64,000 nucleotides of DNA from an uncultured Bacilli bacterium (GTDB lineage: Bacteria; Bacillota_I; Bacilli_A; RFN20; CAG-826). The stretch lies in the NCBI GenBank assembly GCA_944376605.1, contig CALWDE010000003.1, positions 209,746 through 273,745 of the forward strand. Direction: 5' to 3'. The notes beneath the pieces are model-generated. The model did not search any database. It worked only from the letters and a program-made list of their open reading frames with translations, and was not told the DNA's origin. Position numbers and translations under genes: made by a program. Positions 27,201-37,438 of the stretch are shown in pieces (position 1 is the first letter of the stretch; the number at the start of each line of letters is the position of its first letter).

Positions 27201-27262
27201 AAAAGCAAAACTATATCGTGGAACAAATCATTCCTTTATCGGAAGAAGGGAGCAAAAGATGA
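24245..27262 (+). CDS. dnaE: DNA polymerase III alpha subunit, DnaE type, with degenerate PHP domain
   Basis: 1005 aa, shorter than Gram-negative DnaE (~1160). The catalytic palm is intact (GPGRGSGAGSLVSY, PDIDVDFED with the Asp triad, RPGPMEQI). A helix-hairpin-helix and C-terminal OB fold (VEARTTKNGRQMAFVEL) follow. The N-terminal PHP domain has lost its metal ligands: the expected HLHxHS region reads ALNTYSGF, so it should not bind metals or proofread. Its stop overlaps the polA start by 4 nt. In Bacillota such DnaE often works with PolC, which is not seen here. Confidence 0.95.
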   Translation: MSFIALNTYSGFTYLQSAFTPETLIDYTKKMGYSACALCDLNTLAGYAPFTHSCLKKGIKPIYGTHFSLFPELCLFVLNEKGYQNLLLLEEKRVNLTLKEEDFYRHSEGLYAVISLKEKISYPSSFWEKLAKAYSHLSLGLPKSKDENFLRYWRDFAKSHSLDIMAFPAIRYPKKEDAVSLLILNAIRSRETLTVQKAEGEEFFPSLEELKKYYLEEEIEKTNEVLQSSSFSYIQKRGSLLRFPEAKEMGADAYLSALAHQKLKEKGKDNPAYLARLEEELSIIAKMGYSDYFLIVADYVSFAKKRGILVGPGRGSGAGSLVSYALGIVQPDPLEHGLLFERFLNPERQSMPDIDVDFEDTRREEVVAYLSEKYQKERCAHVLTTQTIGAKEALRDIGRVYSIPVHDINLLCGSILNEKISLREDYKTNPIFRDYVKSDTYYLNIVSLAAKIEGLPRQAGLHAAGILLNETPLAKVLPIELSPSEGQIAQLEKDYLEEQGFLKMDLLGLRNLSLIRSILESIEEEEGVHLTYEELPIRDKEALSLIEKGETMGLFQLESPGMKNAIRLVRPERFEDVAAIEALFRPGPMEQISTYAKRKAGEEKTTYLFPELEPILKETYGIIVYQEQIMEICRSLAGMEYGEADLFRRAISKKDHEKLLSLKPRFVEAVIKKGKKEKEAEALYALIERFANYGFNKSHAVSYAYLTCQMAYLKAHFPKEFYSCILATMNSEEKKFRNTLSELKRRGVKLLLPSLNASAFSFHAEKDGIRSPLSFIKGIPSSLTLSLTEERLEKGEYLDFFDFAKRAKGYGLTLPYLIRLIDGGACDCFHKNRATLRATAASALHYAEMFVGQDGQTVFLNLAIEKPSYQEREEDYLVKLEAEKEALGIMLSGSPLSAFRATIQKRGAIALSDLDDSPSPAWTYGMIKSVEARTTKNGRQMAFVELMDETSEVRFTLWGETYSRYYSYLKVDRPILALTRRNFYQKKQNYIVEQIIPLSEEGSKR

Positions 27263-29826
27263 AAGCAGTCATTATTGATGGAAATTCACTTCTTTTTCGT
27301 GCTTATTACGCAACTTCGCACGGAGATGGCCCGCTTATGCGGACAAAAAACGGTATTCCTACCAATGCAATTTACGCCTTCAGCAATATGCTTTCTCATA
27401 TTCTGAATGAGATAGAAAAAGGAGATATCTTTTTTGTTGCCTTTGACGCGGATAGCCACACCTTCCGAAAAGAGGAATATGAAGGATATAAAGCAACGAG
27501 AAAACCTTGCCCGGAAGATTTAATTCCGCAGTTCCCTATTTCTCGAGAATTACTCGATTCTTTATCCATTGCTCATTATGAAGAACACGGTGTAGAAGCA
27601 GATGATATTGCTGGTTCTTTAGCCAAAAAGTGTTCGCAAAAAGGGATGGATGTATTTCTATACACAAGTGACCGAGATTATTTACAGTTAATTGATTCTC
27701 ATATCCGGGTGGTGCTTCCTAAAAAAGGGTTATCCGAAAATGAAGTCATGGATATAGAGGCGTTAAAAGACCGTCTTGGCTTAACTCCTGCCCAAATTGT
27801 GGATTATAAGGGACTACGCGGAGATGATTCCGATAATTTACCTGGCATTAAAGGTATTGGAGAAAAAACCGCAGTAAAACTATTGCAAGAATATGGTTCT
27901 TTTACCTCCATTATGGAGAAAAAAGAGGAAATACCGGGAAAAATCGGAGAAAAAATCCGTCTTGGTGAGAAAGAGGGATGGCTTTCTTACCGCCTTGCCA
28001 AAATTAAAGATGATTTGCTTTTGCCCTTTCAAGAAGAGGAACTCTTTTATGAAGGTTACTCTCCTGTAAAAGCGGCCGCTTTTGCCTCGCAATATGAATT
28101 TCGTAACTTTTTAACGCGTTTACCAAAAAAGTTACGCAAAGAGGAGGAAGAAAGTAGACTTGCGAAACCTCTTTTTGTCTCTTCTTTTACCGAGCTTGAT
28201 TTTAGCGAGGCTTTATCACTTTTTGTTTACGTTCCCAAAGGCAATTATCACGAAGAAGATTTCACTTATCTCTCTTTATCGGATGGAAAAAGAGTTTTTA
28301 CTGCCTCACGAGAAGAAACTCTGCAAAACCCCTTTCTTCTTTCTTATTTTGCGGAGGAAAATCAGAAAAAGCTTGTTTATGACGCGAAACTAGTCACCTA
28401 TGCACTTCATAAACAAGGGATTGCGATAAACGGAATTCAAGATGATCTTTATCTAAGTACATATTTACTTGATGCAGGTGAGAAAAAAGACTTTACCTAT
28501 TTGCTAGAGAAAAATGGCTATATTAAACCAGAAAAAGAGGAAGAAATTTCTGCCTATACATCTTTCTTTATTGGCCAAGAGGTGAAAAAGAACGCTGCAC
28601 TTCTCAAAGGCATGGGAATGAAAAAACTTTATGAAGAAATTGAATTCCCTCTTACTTTTGTTCTCGAAAAAATGGAAGAAGAAGGAATCCCTCTTCATGA
28701 AGAAGTGTTAAATACCTACCGCGAAGAGTTTTTAGAAAAGCGCGAAGCGAGTAAGAAGAAGATTTTATCTTACGCAAAAGAGCCGTTTAATTTGAATTCT
28801 CCTTTGCAAATGAGTCACTTTTTATATGAAGAGCTTCATCTAGAAAGCAAAAAGAGCAAAGGCACTTCCGTAGAAGCACTTCATGAACTCATCGATAAGC
28901 ATCCCGTTATTAACGATATTTTAGAATACCGCAAATACCAAAAATTGCTTTCTACTTATATTGATGGCCTTACTCCGCACATTGCAAGCGATCATAAAAT
29001 TCACACCTATTTCAATCAGTGCGAAACCTCTACAGGGAGACTGAGTAGTTCTTCCCCGAATCTACAAAATATTGGTGCAAGAGAGGAAGAAGGAAGACTT
29101 GTACGAAAAGCTTTTTACTATGATGATCCTTCTGTTTGCTTTGTATCCTTCGACTATGGACAAATTGAACTTAGAATTTTAGCGGAAATGGCTTCTTCTA
29201 CCGCTTATCAAAAAGTCTTTGAAGAAGGAAGAGATGTTCATTTAGAAACCGCAAGAAAAATCTTTCATCATGAAGAGGTTACTCACGAAGAGAGAAGAAA
29301 AGCGAAAGCGGTGAATTTCGCTATTATTTATGGCTCTACTATTCACGGACTAGCAGAGCAAATTGGTGTTTCTTTCCAAGAGGCAAAAGACATTATTACC
29401 TCTTTTTATGAAGCTTATCCCGAGATTAAAACCTTCCTCGATGAGGTGGTGAAAAAGGCAGAGGAAAACGGCTATGTCGAAACTCTGCTTGGAAGAAGGC
29501 GTTATTTACGTGATATTCATGACGCTAGTTTCCCAAAAAGAGAAGCAGCACGCCGGGCAGCAATGAACGCGCCAATTCAAGGCACTGCTGCCGACTTAAT
29601 TAAATCTGCTATGTTAAAAGTAGATGCCTATTTATCTTCTCTTCCTCATACCTCTTGCAAGATGATTTTGCAGATTCATGACGAACTTATTTTTGTTATG
29701 AAAAAAGAAGAAATGCCGCTTCTTATTCCAGAAATTAAAAAGATAATGGTGAGTGCTTTGCCATTAAATGTAAAGCTAACTGTGGAAGAAGGAGAAGGAC
29801 GCAGTTGGTACGACTGTAAGGAGTAA
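27259..29826 (+). CDS. polA: DNA polymerase I
   Basis: 855 aa in three parts: a 5'-3' exonuclease (residues 1-~290; IDGNSLLFRAYYA, VEADDIAGSLAKK, TSDRDYLQL), a 3'-5' exonuclease-like part (~300-470) lacking the DxE catalytic motif, as in Bacillus and Taq enzymes, and the polymerase (motif A FDYGQIELRILAE, motif B AKAVNFAIIYGST, motif C LQIHDELIF). Motif A has Gly where most family members have Ser (DYSQIELR). It repairs gaps and removes Okazaki RNA primers. Translationally coupled to dnaE upstream and 1 nt from the mutM-coaE gene. Confidence 0.96.
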   Translation: MKAVIIDGNSLLFRAYYATSHGDGPLMRTKNGIPTNAIYAFSNMLSHILNEIEKGDIFFVAFDADSHTFRKEEYEGYKATRKPCPEDLIPQFPISRELLDSLSIAHYEEHGVEADDIAGSLAKKCSQKGMDVFLYTSDRDYLQLIDSHIRVVLPKKGLSENEVMDIEALKDRLGLTPAQIVDYKGLRGDDSDNLPGIKGIGEKTAVKLLQEYGSFTSIMEKKEEIPGKIGEKIRLGEKEGWLSYRLAKIKDDLLLPFQEEELFYEGYSPVKAAAFASQYEFRNFLTRLPKKLRKEEEESRLAKPLFVSSFTELDFSEALSLFVYVPKGNYHEEDFTYLSLSDGKRVFTASREETLQNPFLLSYFAEENQKKLVYDAKLVTYALHKQGIAINGIQDDLYLSTYLLDAGEKKDFTYLLEKNGYIKPEKEEEISAYTSFFIGQEVKKNAALLKGMGMKKLYEEIEFPLTFVLEKMEEEGIPLHEEVLNTYREEFLEKREASKKKILSYAKEPFNLNSPLQMSHFLYEELHLESKKSKGTSVEALHELIDKHPVINDILEYRKYQKLLSTYIDGLTPHIASDHKIHTYFNQCETSTGRLSSSSPNLQNIGAREEEGRLVRKAFYYDDPSVCFVSFDYGQIELRILAEMASSTAYQKVFEEGRDVHLETARKIFHHEEVTHEERRKAKAVNFAIIYGSTIHGLAEQIGVSFQEAKDIITSFYEAYPEIKTFLDEVVKKAEENGYVETLLGRRRYLRDIHDASFPKREAARRAAMNAPIQGTAADLIKSAMLKVDAYLSSLPHTSCKMILQIHDELIFVMKKEEMPLLIPEIKKIMVSALPLNVKLTVEEGEGRSWYDCKE

Positions 29827-29827
29827 T

Positions 29828-31231
29828 ATGCCAGAATTACCAGAAGTGAGAACGGTGGCAGCGCTGCTATCGAAAAATCTCGCACGTAAAAAGATTACAG
29901 ACCTCTCTATTTATCGCGAGAAAAATATTCTTGTCCCAAAAGAAGAATTTTGCGCTTTCCTAAAAGGAGAAACTTTCTTAAATGTTACAGGATATGGCAA
30001 GTATCTCCTTTTTCATTTAACAAATCATAAAGTAATACTTTCTCATCTTCGCATGGAGGGAAAATATCAAATTCGAAGCTTAAAAGAAGAAAAAGAAAAA
30101 CACGATATTTGTGCATTCGATTTAGATAGTGGTGAAACTCTTGTTTATATGGACGTCCGAAAGTTTGGTCAATTCACAATTAGAAGAGAAGAGGACGCCT
30201 TTTCTCTTCCGCCTCTCTCTCACCTTGGAAAAGAAATTTGGGATATCTCTGCAAAAGAGCTTTATCAACTTCTAAAACCCTGCAAAAAGCCCATAAAAGA
30301 AGCGATAATGGATCAGCATATTATTGCAGGAATTGGCAATATTTATGCCGATGAAACGCTTTTTGCGGCAAAAATCCATCCTTTACAAAAAGCATCTTCT
30401 CTTTCGGAAGAAGAAGTGAGCCTTTTAAAGGAAAAAGCAAGTTCTATCTTAAGTAAAGCAATCGAAGAAGGTGGAAGCACAATTCGTTCCTATCACCCAG
30501 AAAAAAATATGGATGGCCGCTTCCAGGTGTCTTTAAAAGTATATGGAAAAGAGGGCGAACTTTGTCCTAGATGCAGTTCCCCTCTTCGCCATATTTTGGT
30601 AGGAGGACGTGGTACTACTTATTGTCCTATTTGCCAAAAAAGAAAAGAGAGAGGAATTCTTATTGGCATTACTGGCGAGATTGCCGCAGGCAAAAGTGCT
30701 ACCCTTTCTTATTTTAAAGAAAACGGCTTTCAAACTTTATCTTCAGATGAAGTTGTTCATCAGCTTTATGAAGAAAAAGAAATCATCAAATGGATGAGAG
30801 AAAACGTTTCTTCTTCTCTTATTCGTAGAGGGAAAATTGACCGTAAAAAATTGTTATCTCTCTTTTTAAAAGACAAACGTATTTTAGAAAAAGTGGAAGA
30901 GAAAATTCATCCTTTGGTGTATCAAAAGATTCATACATTTTTGAGTAAGTGCTGTGAAAATGTAAATATCGCTATAGAAGTTCCTCTTCTTTTTAACTCC
31001 CCCATTGAAAAAGAATGCGATTATCTTCTTTTTGTATATGCGGAGGAAGAGACGCGAAAACAGCGTCTTCTTGCACGCGGAAAAGATCCAGCTAAGTCGA
31101 TGGCCTTGTCTCCTTCCTTTTCGATGAGCGAGGTTAAAAAACGCTGCGCATTCCTAATCGATGGTTCTTCTTCTCTTTCTTACTTAGAAGAGCAGCTTGA
31201 TAAAGTTCTTTCTCTTATAAGGCAGAGGTAA
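29828..31231 (+). CDS. mutM-coaE: Fused formamidopyrimidine-DNA glycosylase / dephospho-CoA kinase
   Basis: One 467-aa frame. Residues 1-271 are MutM/Fpg: PELPEVRTV with the N-terminal Pro nucleophile and Glu3, Lys58 in GYGKYLLF, GIGNIYADE, and the zinc finger cysteines 246/249/266/269. After a four-residue KRKE link, residues ~276-467 are CoaE: P-loop GEIAAGKS (283-290), SSDEVVHQLY, and FVYAEEETRKQRLLARG in the lid. MutM removes oxidised purines; CoaE finishes coenzyme A. Separate adjacent genes polA-mutM-coaE are the ancestral Bacillota order, so this looks like a stop-codon-loss fusion. The 3' end overlaps convergent dnaI by 17 bp. Confidence 0.93.
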   Translation: MPELPEVRTVAALLSKNLARKKITDLSIYREKNILVPKEEFCAFLKGETFLNVTGYGKYLLFHLTNHKVILSHLRMEGKYQIRSLKEEKEKHDICAFDLDSGETLVYMDVRKFGQFTIRREEDAFSLPPLSHLGKEIWDISAKELYQLLKPCKKPIKEAIMDQHIIAGIGNIYADETLFAAKIHPLQKASSLSEEEVSLLKEKASSILSKAIEEGGSTIRSYHPEKNMDGRFQVSLKVYGKEGELCPRCSSPLRHILVGGRGTTYCPICQKRKERGILIGITGEIAAGKSATLSYFKENGFQTLSSDEVVHQLYEEKEIIKWMRENVSSSLIRRGKIDRKKLLSLFLKDKRILEKVEEKIHPLVYQKIHTFLSKCCENVNIAIEVPLLFNSPIEKECDYLLFVYAEEETRKQRLLARGKDPAKSMALSPSFSMSEVKKRCAFLIDGSSSLSYLEEQLDKVLSLIRQR

Positions 31232-32128
31232 GAGAAGGGCGAAGGATTTCTATCTCTTTTGCTAGTCCTGCCTCCAAACATTCCTTCATACGTAATCCTT
31301 GTTTTTGCCCAAAGGAAATTTGGCCATATTCTTTGGCGATATCTTGATAACTCTCACGCGATGTAAAAATAACAAATTTCCCTTTTTTTCGTCTCTCTTC
31401 TAGAAGTGGCAGCAAGAAAAGGTCTCTTTCCTTTGCGGTTTTATATTCCGCGCCAAAATCATCAAGAACAAGAAGTGGCACTTCTAAAAGTTTCGTAAAT
31501 AAATCACGGAAGGCATTTGGATTTTTATAGTCAGAGACGCTTTTCATAATCGTTTCAAAGCGTTTGGGGCAGGAGATAAAAGCGGCCTCTTCCCCTCTTC
31601 TAACAAATGCCAAAGCAAGTAAAGCGGCTTGGAAACTTTTCCCCGTTCCTAAAGCGCCTTTGATATACAAAAACGGTTTTGACGCGTTCATTTTTGCATA
31701 GGCAAGAGTCACCTCTTTTCGGTTTCTCGTCATCGGTTCTTCTTTAAATTTTAAAAGCCACTCCTCGGGAAAATCACGAAGAAGAAAGCGGCTTGCCGCA
31801 AGTTCTTTTTCTAAGATTTTTTCACATCTTCCCATCCGTAAACCAAGACTTCCATCATCTTCTACCGCTAGCTGATAAGTAAAGTGAGGGATGGAGTTTT
31901 GACATGCGTTCACGTTTTTGCAGTGCGCGCAGGCATGAAGCGAAGCTTGATATTCTGATAAAGGAATTAAATAGTCTTTGACATCCTCTTCCCTAAAGCC
32001 AAGCGAGAGAAAATTTTGCATGACTTTTTGATCAGAAAGAAGAGAAGCGAATAAATCTTCTCCCTGTTCAAGAGAGAGATCATTTTGCACTTTTTCTAAC
32101 GTTTCTTTCACGCTTTTTTCGTTTTTCA

Positions 32129-32129
<1 letters not shown>
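31215..32129 (-). CDS. dnaI: Primosomal helicase loader DnaI
   Basis: 304 aa from the ATG at 32129 (MKNEKSVKETLEKV), which overlaps the dnaB TGA and follows GGGAGG; a start 24 nt upstream is less likely. An N-terminal helicase-interaction region includes a cysteine/histidine cluster CAHCKNVNACQNSIPH, then an AAA+ domain with Walker A GALGTGKS, Walker B LLVLDDFGAE, and sensor region FTSRES. DnaI loads the replicative helicase DnaC in Bacillus-type initiation, together with DnaB and DnaD. Confidence 0.93.
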
Positions 32130-34438
<2,309 letters not shown>

Positions 34439-34452
34439 AAGAGGGCAAAGTC

Positions 34453-35910
34453 ATGCGTTTAGATATTAGTAAGAAAACAAAAGTCATTTGCACCATTGGA
34501 CCTTCTAGTGAATCACCAGAAATGGTGCTTAAGCTTTATGAGGCGGGAATGAATGTCATGCGGCTTAATTTCTCGCATGGCACACATGAAGAGCAAAAGA
34601 AAAAATTACAAATTGCTCGTGATTTTGAGAAAAAATACGACATTTTGCTTCCTGTTGCTCTCGACACGAAAGGACCAGAAATTCGTACTGGAATGATGGA
34701 AAATGGCAAGGTGGATGTTCCAGAAGGCACCATCATGCGCATTCAGATGACTCCATGTCTTGGGAATAAGGAGAGATTCTCCTGTTCTTATGCTGGCTTA
34801 TATGATGACACAAAAGTCGGTGACACTCTTTTAGTAGATGATGGAAATTTGCAGTTTCTTATCATAGAAAAAGATGAAAAGAACCGTGAACTTGTGGTAA
34901 AAGCGCTCAATTCCCATTATTTAAAAGATCAAAAGGGAATGAACGCCCCCTGCTCCCGTTTATCTATGCCCTTTATTTCTCCCCAAGATGAAAGTGATTT
35001 AAAGTTTGGCTGCGAAGAAGGGTTTGACTGCATTTTTGCTTCCTTTGTCCGTAGACCAGAAGACATTGAAGATTTAAGAAAAGTTTTGGCGAAGTATGGA
35101 CGCCCCCAAATGCCAATCTTTGCGAAGATTGAAAATCCAGAAGGCGTTGAAAAAATTGAAGAAATTGCGCGCGCTGCGGACGGAATTATGGTTGCAAGAG
35201 GCGATTTAGGAGATGAGATTGCTCCAGAAGAGGTCCCCCTTGTGCAAAGAAGAATTATCGCTTTATGCCGGAAGCTTGGTAAACCCGTGATTACCGCCAC
35301 ACAGATGCTCGATTCAATGACCACGCATCCCCGTCCCACTAGAGCAGAGGTAAGCGACGTGGCAACTGCGATTGATGAAAGCAGTGATTGCGTGATGTTA
35401 TCGGGAGAATCTGCTTCAGGTAAATATCCTGTCGAAGCGGTAAAAATGCAGTCTTCCATTGCTAGAGCTATGGAAAGAGAGCTTCCCTATGAAACTTTAG
35501 CAAGAGAAGCTTTTGACACTTCCGAGCACTCTGTTAATGACGCGATTGCTAATTCGATCGCCAATACTGCTTTACTTATTGGGGCTAAGCTTATTGTAAA
35601 CTTTACTATCCGCGGCAATAGTACTAGACGCATTAGTAAAGCGCGTCCTTGCTGCCCTATTATTTCAGTAACTAACAATCGACAAACCGCTTTACAGAGC
35701 GGTTGGTGCTGGGGTGTTTATAGTGTGTTACTAAAAACTTCTATGCCAGATTTTATCGAAGAAATGGAAGTTTTAGCCTTAAAGATTGCACGAGATTTAG
35801 GGATTAAAGACAACTCTCCTATCATTATTGCAGGCGGAACTCCTGTTGGAGCAGGAAGAACTAACTTCATGCGTATTATTAATGTCACCCCCTTAAAGGA
35901 GTTAGACTAA
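34453..35910 (+). CDS. pyk: Pyruvate kinase
   Basis: 485 aa: barrel with KTKVICTIGPSS, MRLNFSHG, LDTKGPEIRTG, FAKIENPEGV, MVARGDLGDE and TATQMLDSM, a B domain, and a C-terminal allosteric domain. No extra PEP-utilising domain, unlike some Bacillus enzymes. Converts PEP and ADP to pyruvate and ATP. Starts 14 nt after pfkA; its TAA overlaps the ATG of the sugar kinase. Confidence 0.97.
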   Translation: MRLDISKKTKVICTIGPSSESPEMVLKLYEAGMNVMRLNFSHGTHEEQKKKLQIARDFEKKYDILLPVALDTKGPEIRTGMMENGKVDVPEGTIMRIQMTPCLGNKERFSCSYAGLYDDTKVGDTLLVDDGNLQFLIIEKDEKNRELVVKALNSHYLKDQKGMNAPCSRLSMPFISPQDESDLKFGCEEGFDCIFASFVRRPEDIEDLRKVLAKYGRPQMPIFAKIENPEGVEKIEEIARAADGIMVARGDLGDEIAPEEVPLVQRRIIALCRKLGKPVITATQMLDSMTTHPRPTRAEVSDVATAIDESSDCVMLSGESASGKYPVEAVKMQSSIARAMERELPYETLAREAFDTSEHSVNDAIANSIANTALLIGAKLIVNFTIRGNSTRRISKARPCCPIISVTNNRQTALQSGWCWGVYSVLLKTSMPDFIEEMEVLALKIARDLGIKDNSPIIIAGGTPVGAGRTNFMRIINVTPLKELD

Positions 35911-36749
35911 TGGAAAAAGTTGTTGCATTAGATATTGGCGGGACCAATACCCGCGTTGCCCTCATCAATGAGAAATACGAAATTGAAAAAGTTTTAATTC
36001 ATCCTACTGTGGTCGGTAACACGGAACTCTTTCTCAAAAACGTGGAAAATACAATTCGCGAAGCTTTACCTAATCTCGATGGCGTGAAATGTTTTGCGAT
36101 GGGCGTTCCTGGCAGAGTGAGATATGACGGCTATATTTACGCTTTACCAAATGTGCATATTGTCAACGTTCCTCTTGCAGACCACTTAAGAAAAACGTTT
36201 GGCATTCCTGCCTATGTGATTAATGACGCGGAAGCTGCCGCTTTAGCAGAGAGCAATATTGGAAAGCACAAAGAGGAACCTTCTTTGTACTTTGTCACCA
36301 TTTCTACTGGCGTTGGCGGGGCTTTTACGGAAAAAGGAGTTCTAAAAAGCTCTTCCTATGAGGTAGGGCATACCATGATGACATATCACGGAGAATGTCA
36401 TGAATTTGAACATATGGCTTCAGGCACTGGACTTGTCCGTCTTGCTGATATGAACGGATTACATGTTGCAAGTGCAAGAGAGTTTTTTGAGTGTAAGAAA
36501 AACGGTCTAGAACTTGCTTGCCGAGTTTATCGCGACTGGATTCACTTATTCGCCGACTGGTTCCGCATGATTCAAGATACCTTCTCCCCTGCTTTATTTG
36601 CTCTAACAGGCGGAGTGATGAAAAGTGCAGATATCTTCTTTGAGGATATGAAAAGGGCCGTTCCTGATATCCGTTTAGAGCCATGTGCTTTAGGACAAGA
36701 AGCAGGACTTCTTGGCGGAGCAGTATATGGCTTCCAGCAAAAAGAATAA
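35910..36749 (+). CDS. ROK-family sugar kinase, probable glucokinase
   Basis: 279 aa with ATP-binding DIGGTNTRVAL at the N-terminus, catalytic VINDAEAAALAES, and ISTGVGGAFTEKG. The ROK zinc site CxCGxxGCxE is reduced: after EVGHTMM the sequence reads YHGECHEFEHMAS, so few zinc ligands remain. The operon with pfkA and pyk supports a glycolytic hexokinase role; glucose, fructose or N-acetylmannosamine would all fit the family. Confidence 0.88.
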   Translation: MEKVVALDIGGTNTRVALINEKYEIEKVLIHPTVVGNTELFLKNVENTIREALPNLDGVKCFAMGVPGRVRYDGYIYALPNVHIVNVPLADHLRKTFGIPAYVINDAEAAALAESNIGKHKEEPSLYFVTISTGVGGAFTEKGVLKSSSYEVGHTMMTYHGECHEFEHMASGTGLVRLADMNGLHVASAREFFECKKNGLELACRVYRDWIHLFADWFRMIQDTFSPALFALTGGVMKSADIFFEDMKRAVPDIRLEPCALGQEAGLLGGAVYGFQQKE

Positions 36750-36762
36750 GAAGCAAATAAGG

Positions 36763-36805
36763 GACTGTTCGAGAACCTTTATCGGTGAAAGGACAGTCTT
36801 TTTTT
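36763..36805 (+). terminator. Intrinsic terminator of pfkA-pyk-glucokinase
   Basis: GACTGTTC at 36763 pairs with GGACAGTC at 36791, with an inner CCTTT/AAAGG extension, then seven T. Confidence 0.85.
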
Positions 36806-36868
36806 ATGTATAAATTATTCTTACACGTTTACAAAAATGCGATTGATGTCTTCTTCCCCTCGATAGCC

Positions 36869-36895
36869 TTACAATTTTTAATATTTGTGTATAAT
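36869..36895 (+). promoter_or_regulatory. Promoter of the decayed secreted-protein copy
   Basis: TTACAA, 15 nt, TATAAT. The hexamers and the 15-nt spacer match the promoter at 39484-39510, and the AT-rich spacers are clearly alike. Confidence 0.55.
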
Positions 36896-37152
36896 GGAAG
36901 TTTCATTAGAAGCCATTAATGATGAGTATCGTGATGAAGCAGAATATTATTTTGCCTTTCCTCTATGTGCCAAATGGTGTAGGGCAGCACTACTTGAACT
37001 TTGATAGAGACGCTAATCTGGTAACTACGCATAATCCTGACGCCCATCTTCCTACAAACGAAGCTCTCCCAAATATGCCCTATGATGCTGTATCAATCAT
37101 CACCTATTACGCCTTAAATACAAATTCTAATTTATCCGCATACTTTGCTTAA
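36894..37152 (+). pseudogene. Remnant of a PPC-type secreted protein (C-terminal fragment, frameshifted)
   Basis: An ATG at 36894 opens a frame reading EAINDEYRDEAEYYFAFPL that stops at about 36995; another frame, open from 36919 to 37152, continues with NEALPNMPYDAVSIITYY and ends ALNTNSNLSAYFA. Joined with a frameshift they track the C-terminus of the lipoprotein at 40985 (DTINHDETSERYYSIPL ... GTYYAIKGNSNLKAYLA). So this is the tail of a third paralogue, with the N-terminus, signal peptide and PPC domain deleted but a matching promoter directly in front. Confidence 0.75.
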
Positions 37153-37224
37153 AAAGAAAGAACATCTCGTAAATTAGTCTAACTTTTGCTTCTACCCTTA
37201 AAAATCCCTCTCTTTTTTTCTTGA

Positions 37225-37420
37225 TAGAGAGATAGAGAAGACTATCATAGAAGCGCAAAGAAGGAGACATACTCAAAGGGAAGTCCCTATGGAGCACCAC
37301 TCCAGAGCATCTACTGAAAAGTAGCGCGCTACCGCGTTAAGGGAGATAGAGAAACGAGAGGAAATCTTGTAAACAAGGTGGAACCGCGCGGAAGCGCCCT
37401 TGGAGGGCGTTTTATTTTGC
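37225..37420 (+). ncRNA. T-box riboswitch, threonine-type, upstream of thrS
   Basis: The T-box AAGGTGGAACCGCG at 37375-37388 is followed by the terminator CGCCCT-TGG-AGGGCG (37395-37409) and TTTTATTTT. Upstream hairpins fit stem I to stem III. An ACC triplet within GAGCACCACTCC is a candidate Thr specifier. Uncharged tRNA-Thr should prevent termination and turn thrS on. Confidence 0.92.
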
Positions 37421-37438
37421 CAAAAAGGAGACACAAAG

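Noticed and set aside
34929..35459. 176-aa minus-strand frame within pyk
   Set aside because: Antisense shadow of a strongly conserved gene; no promoter or ribosome site.
36325..36756. 143-aa minus-strand frame over the ROK kinase
   Set aside because: Antisense to the conserved kinase, without recognisable domain.
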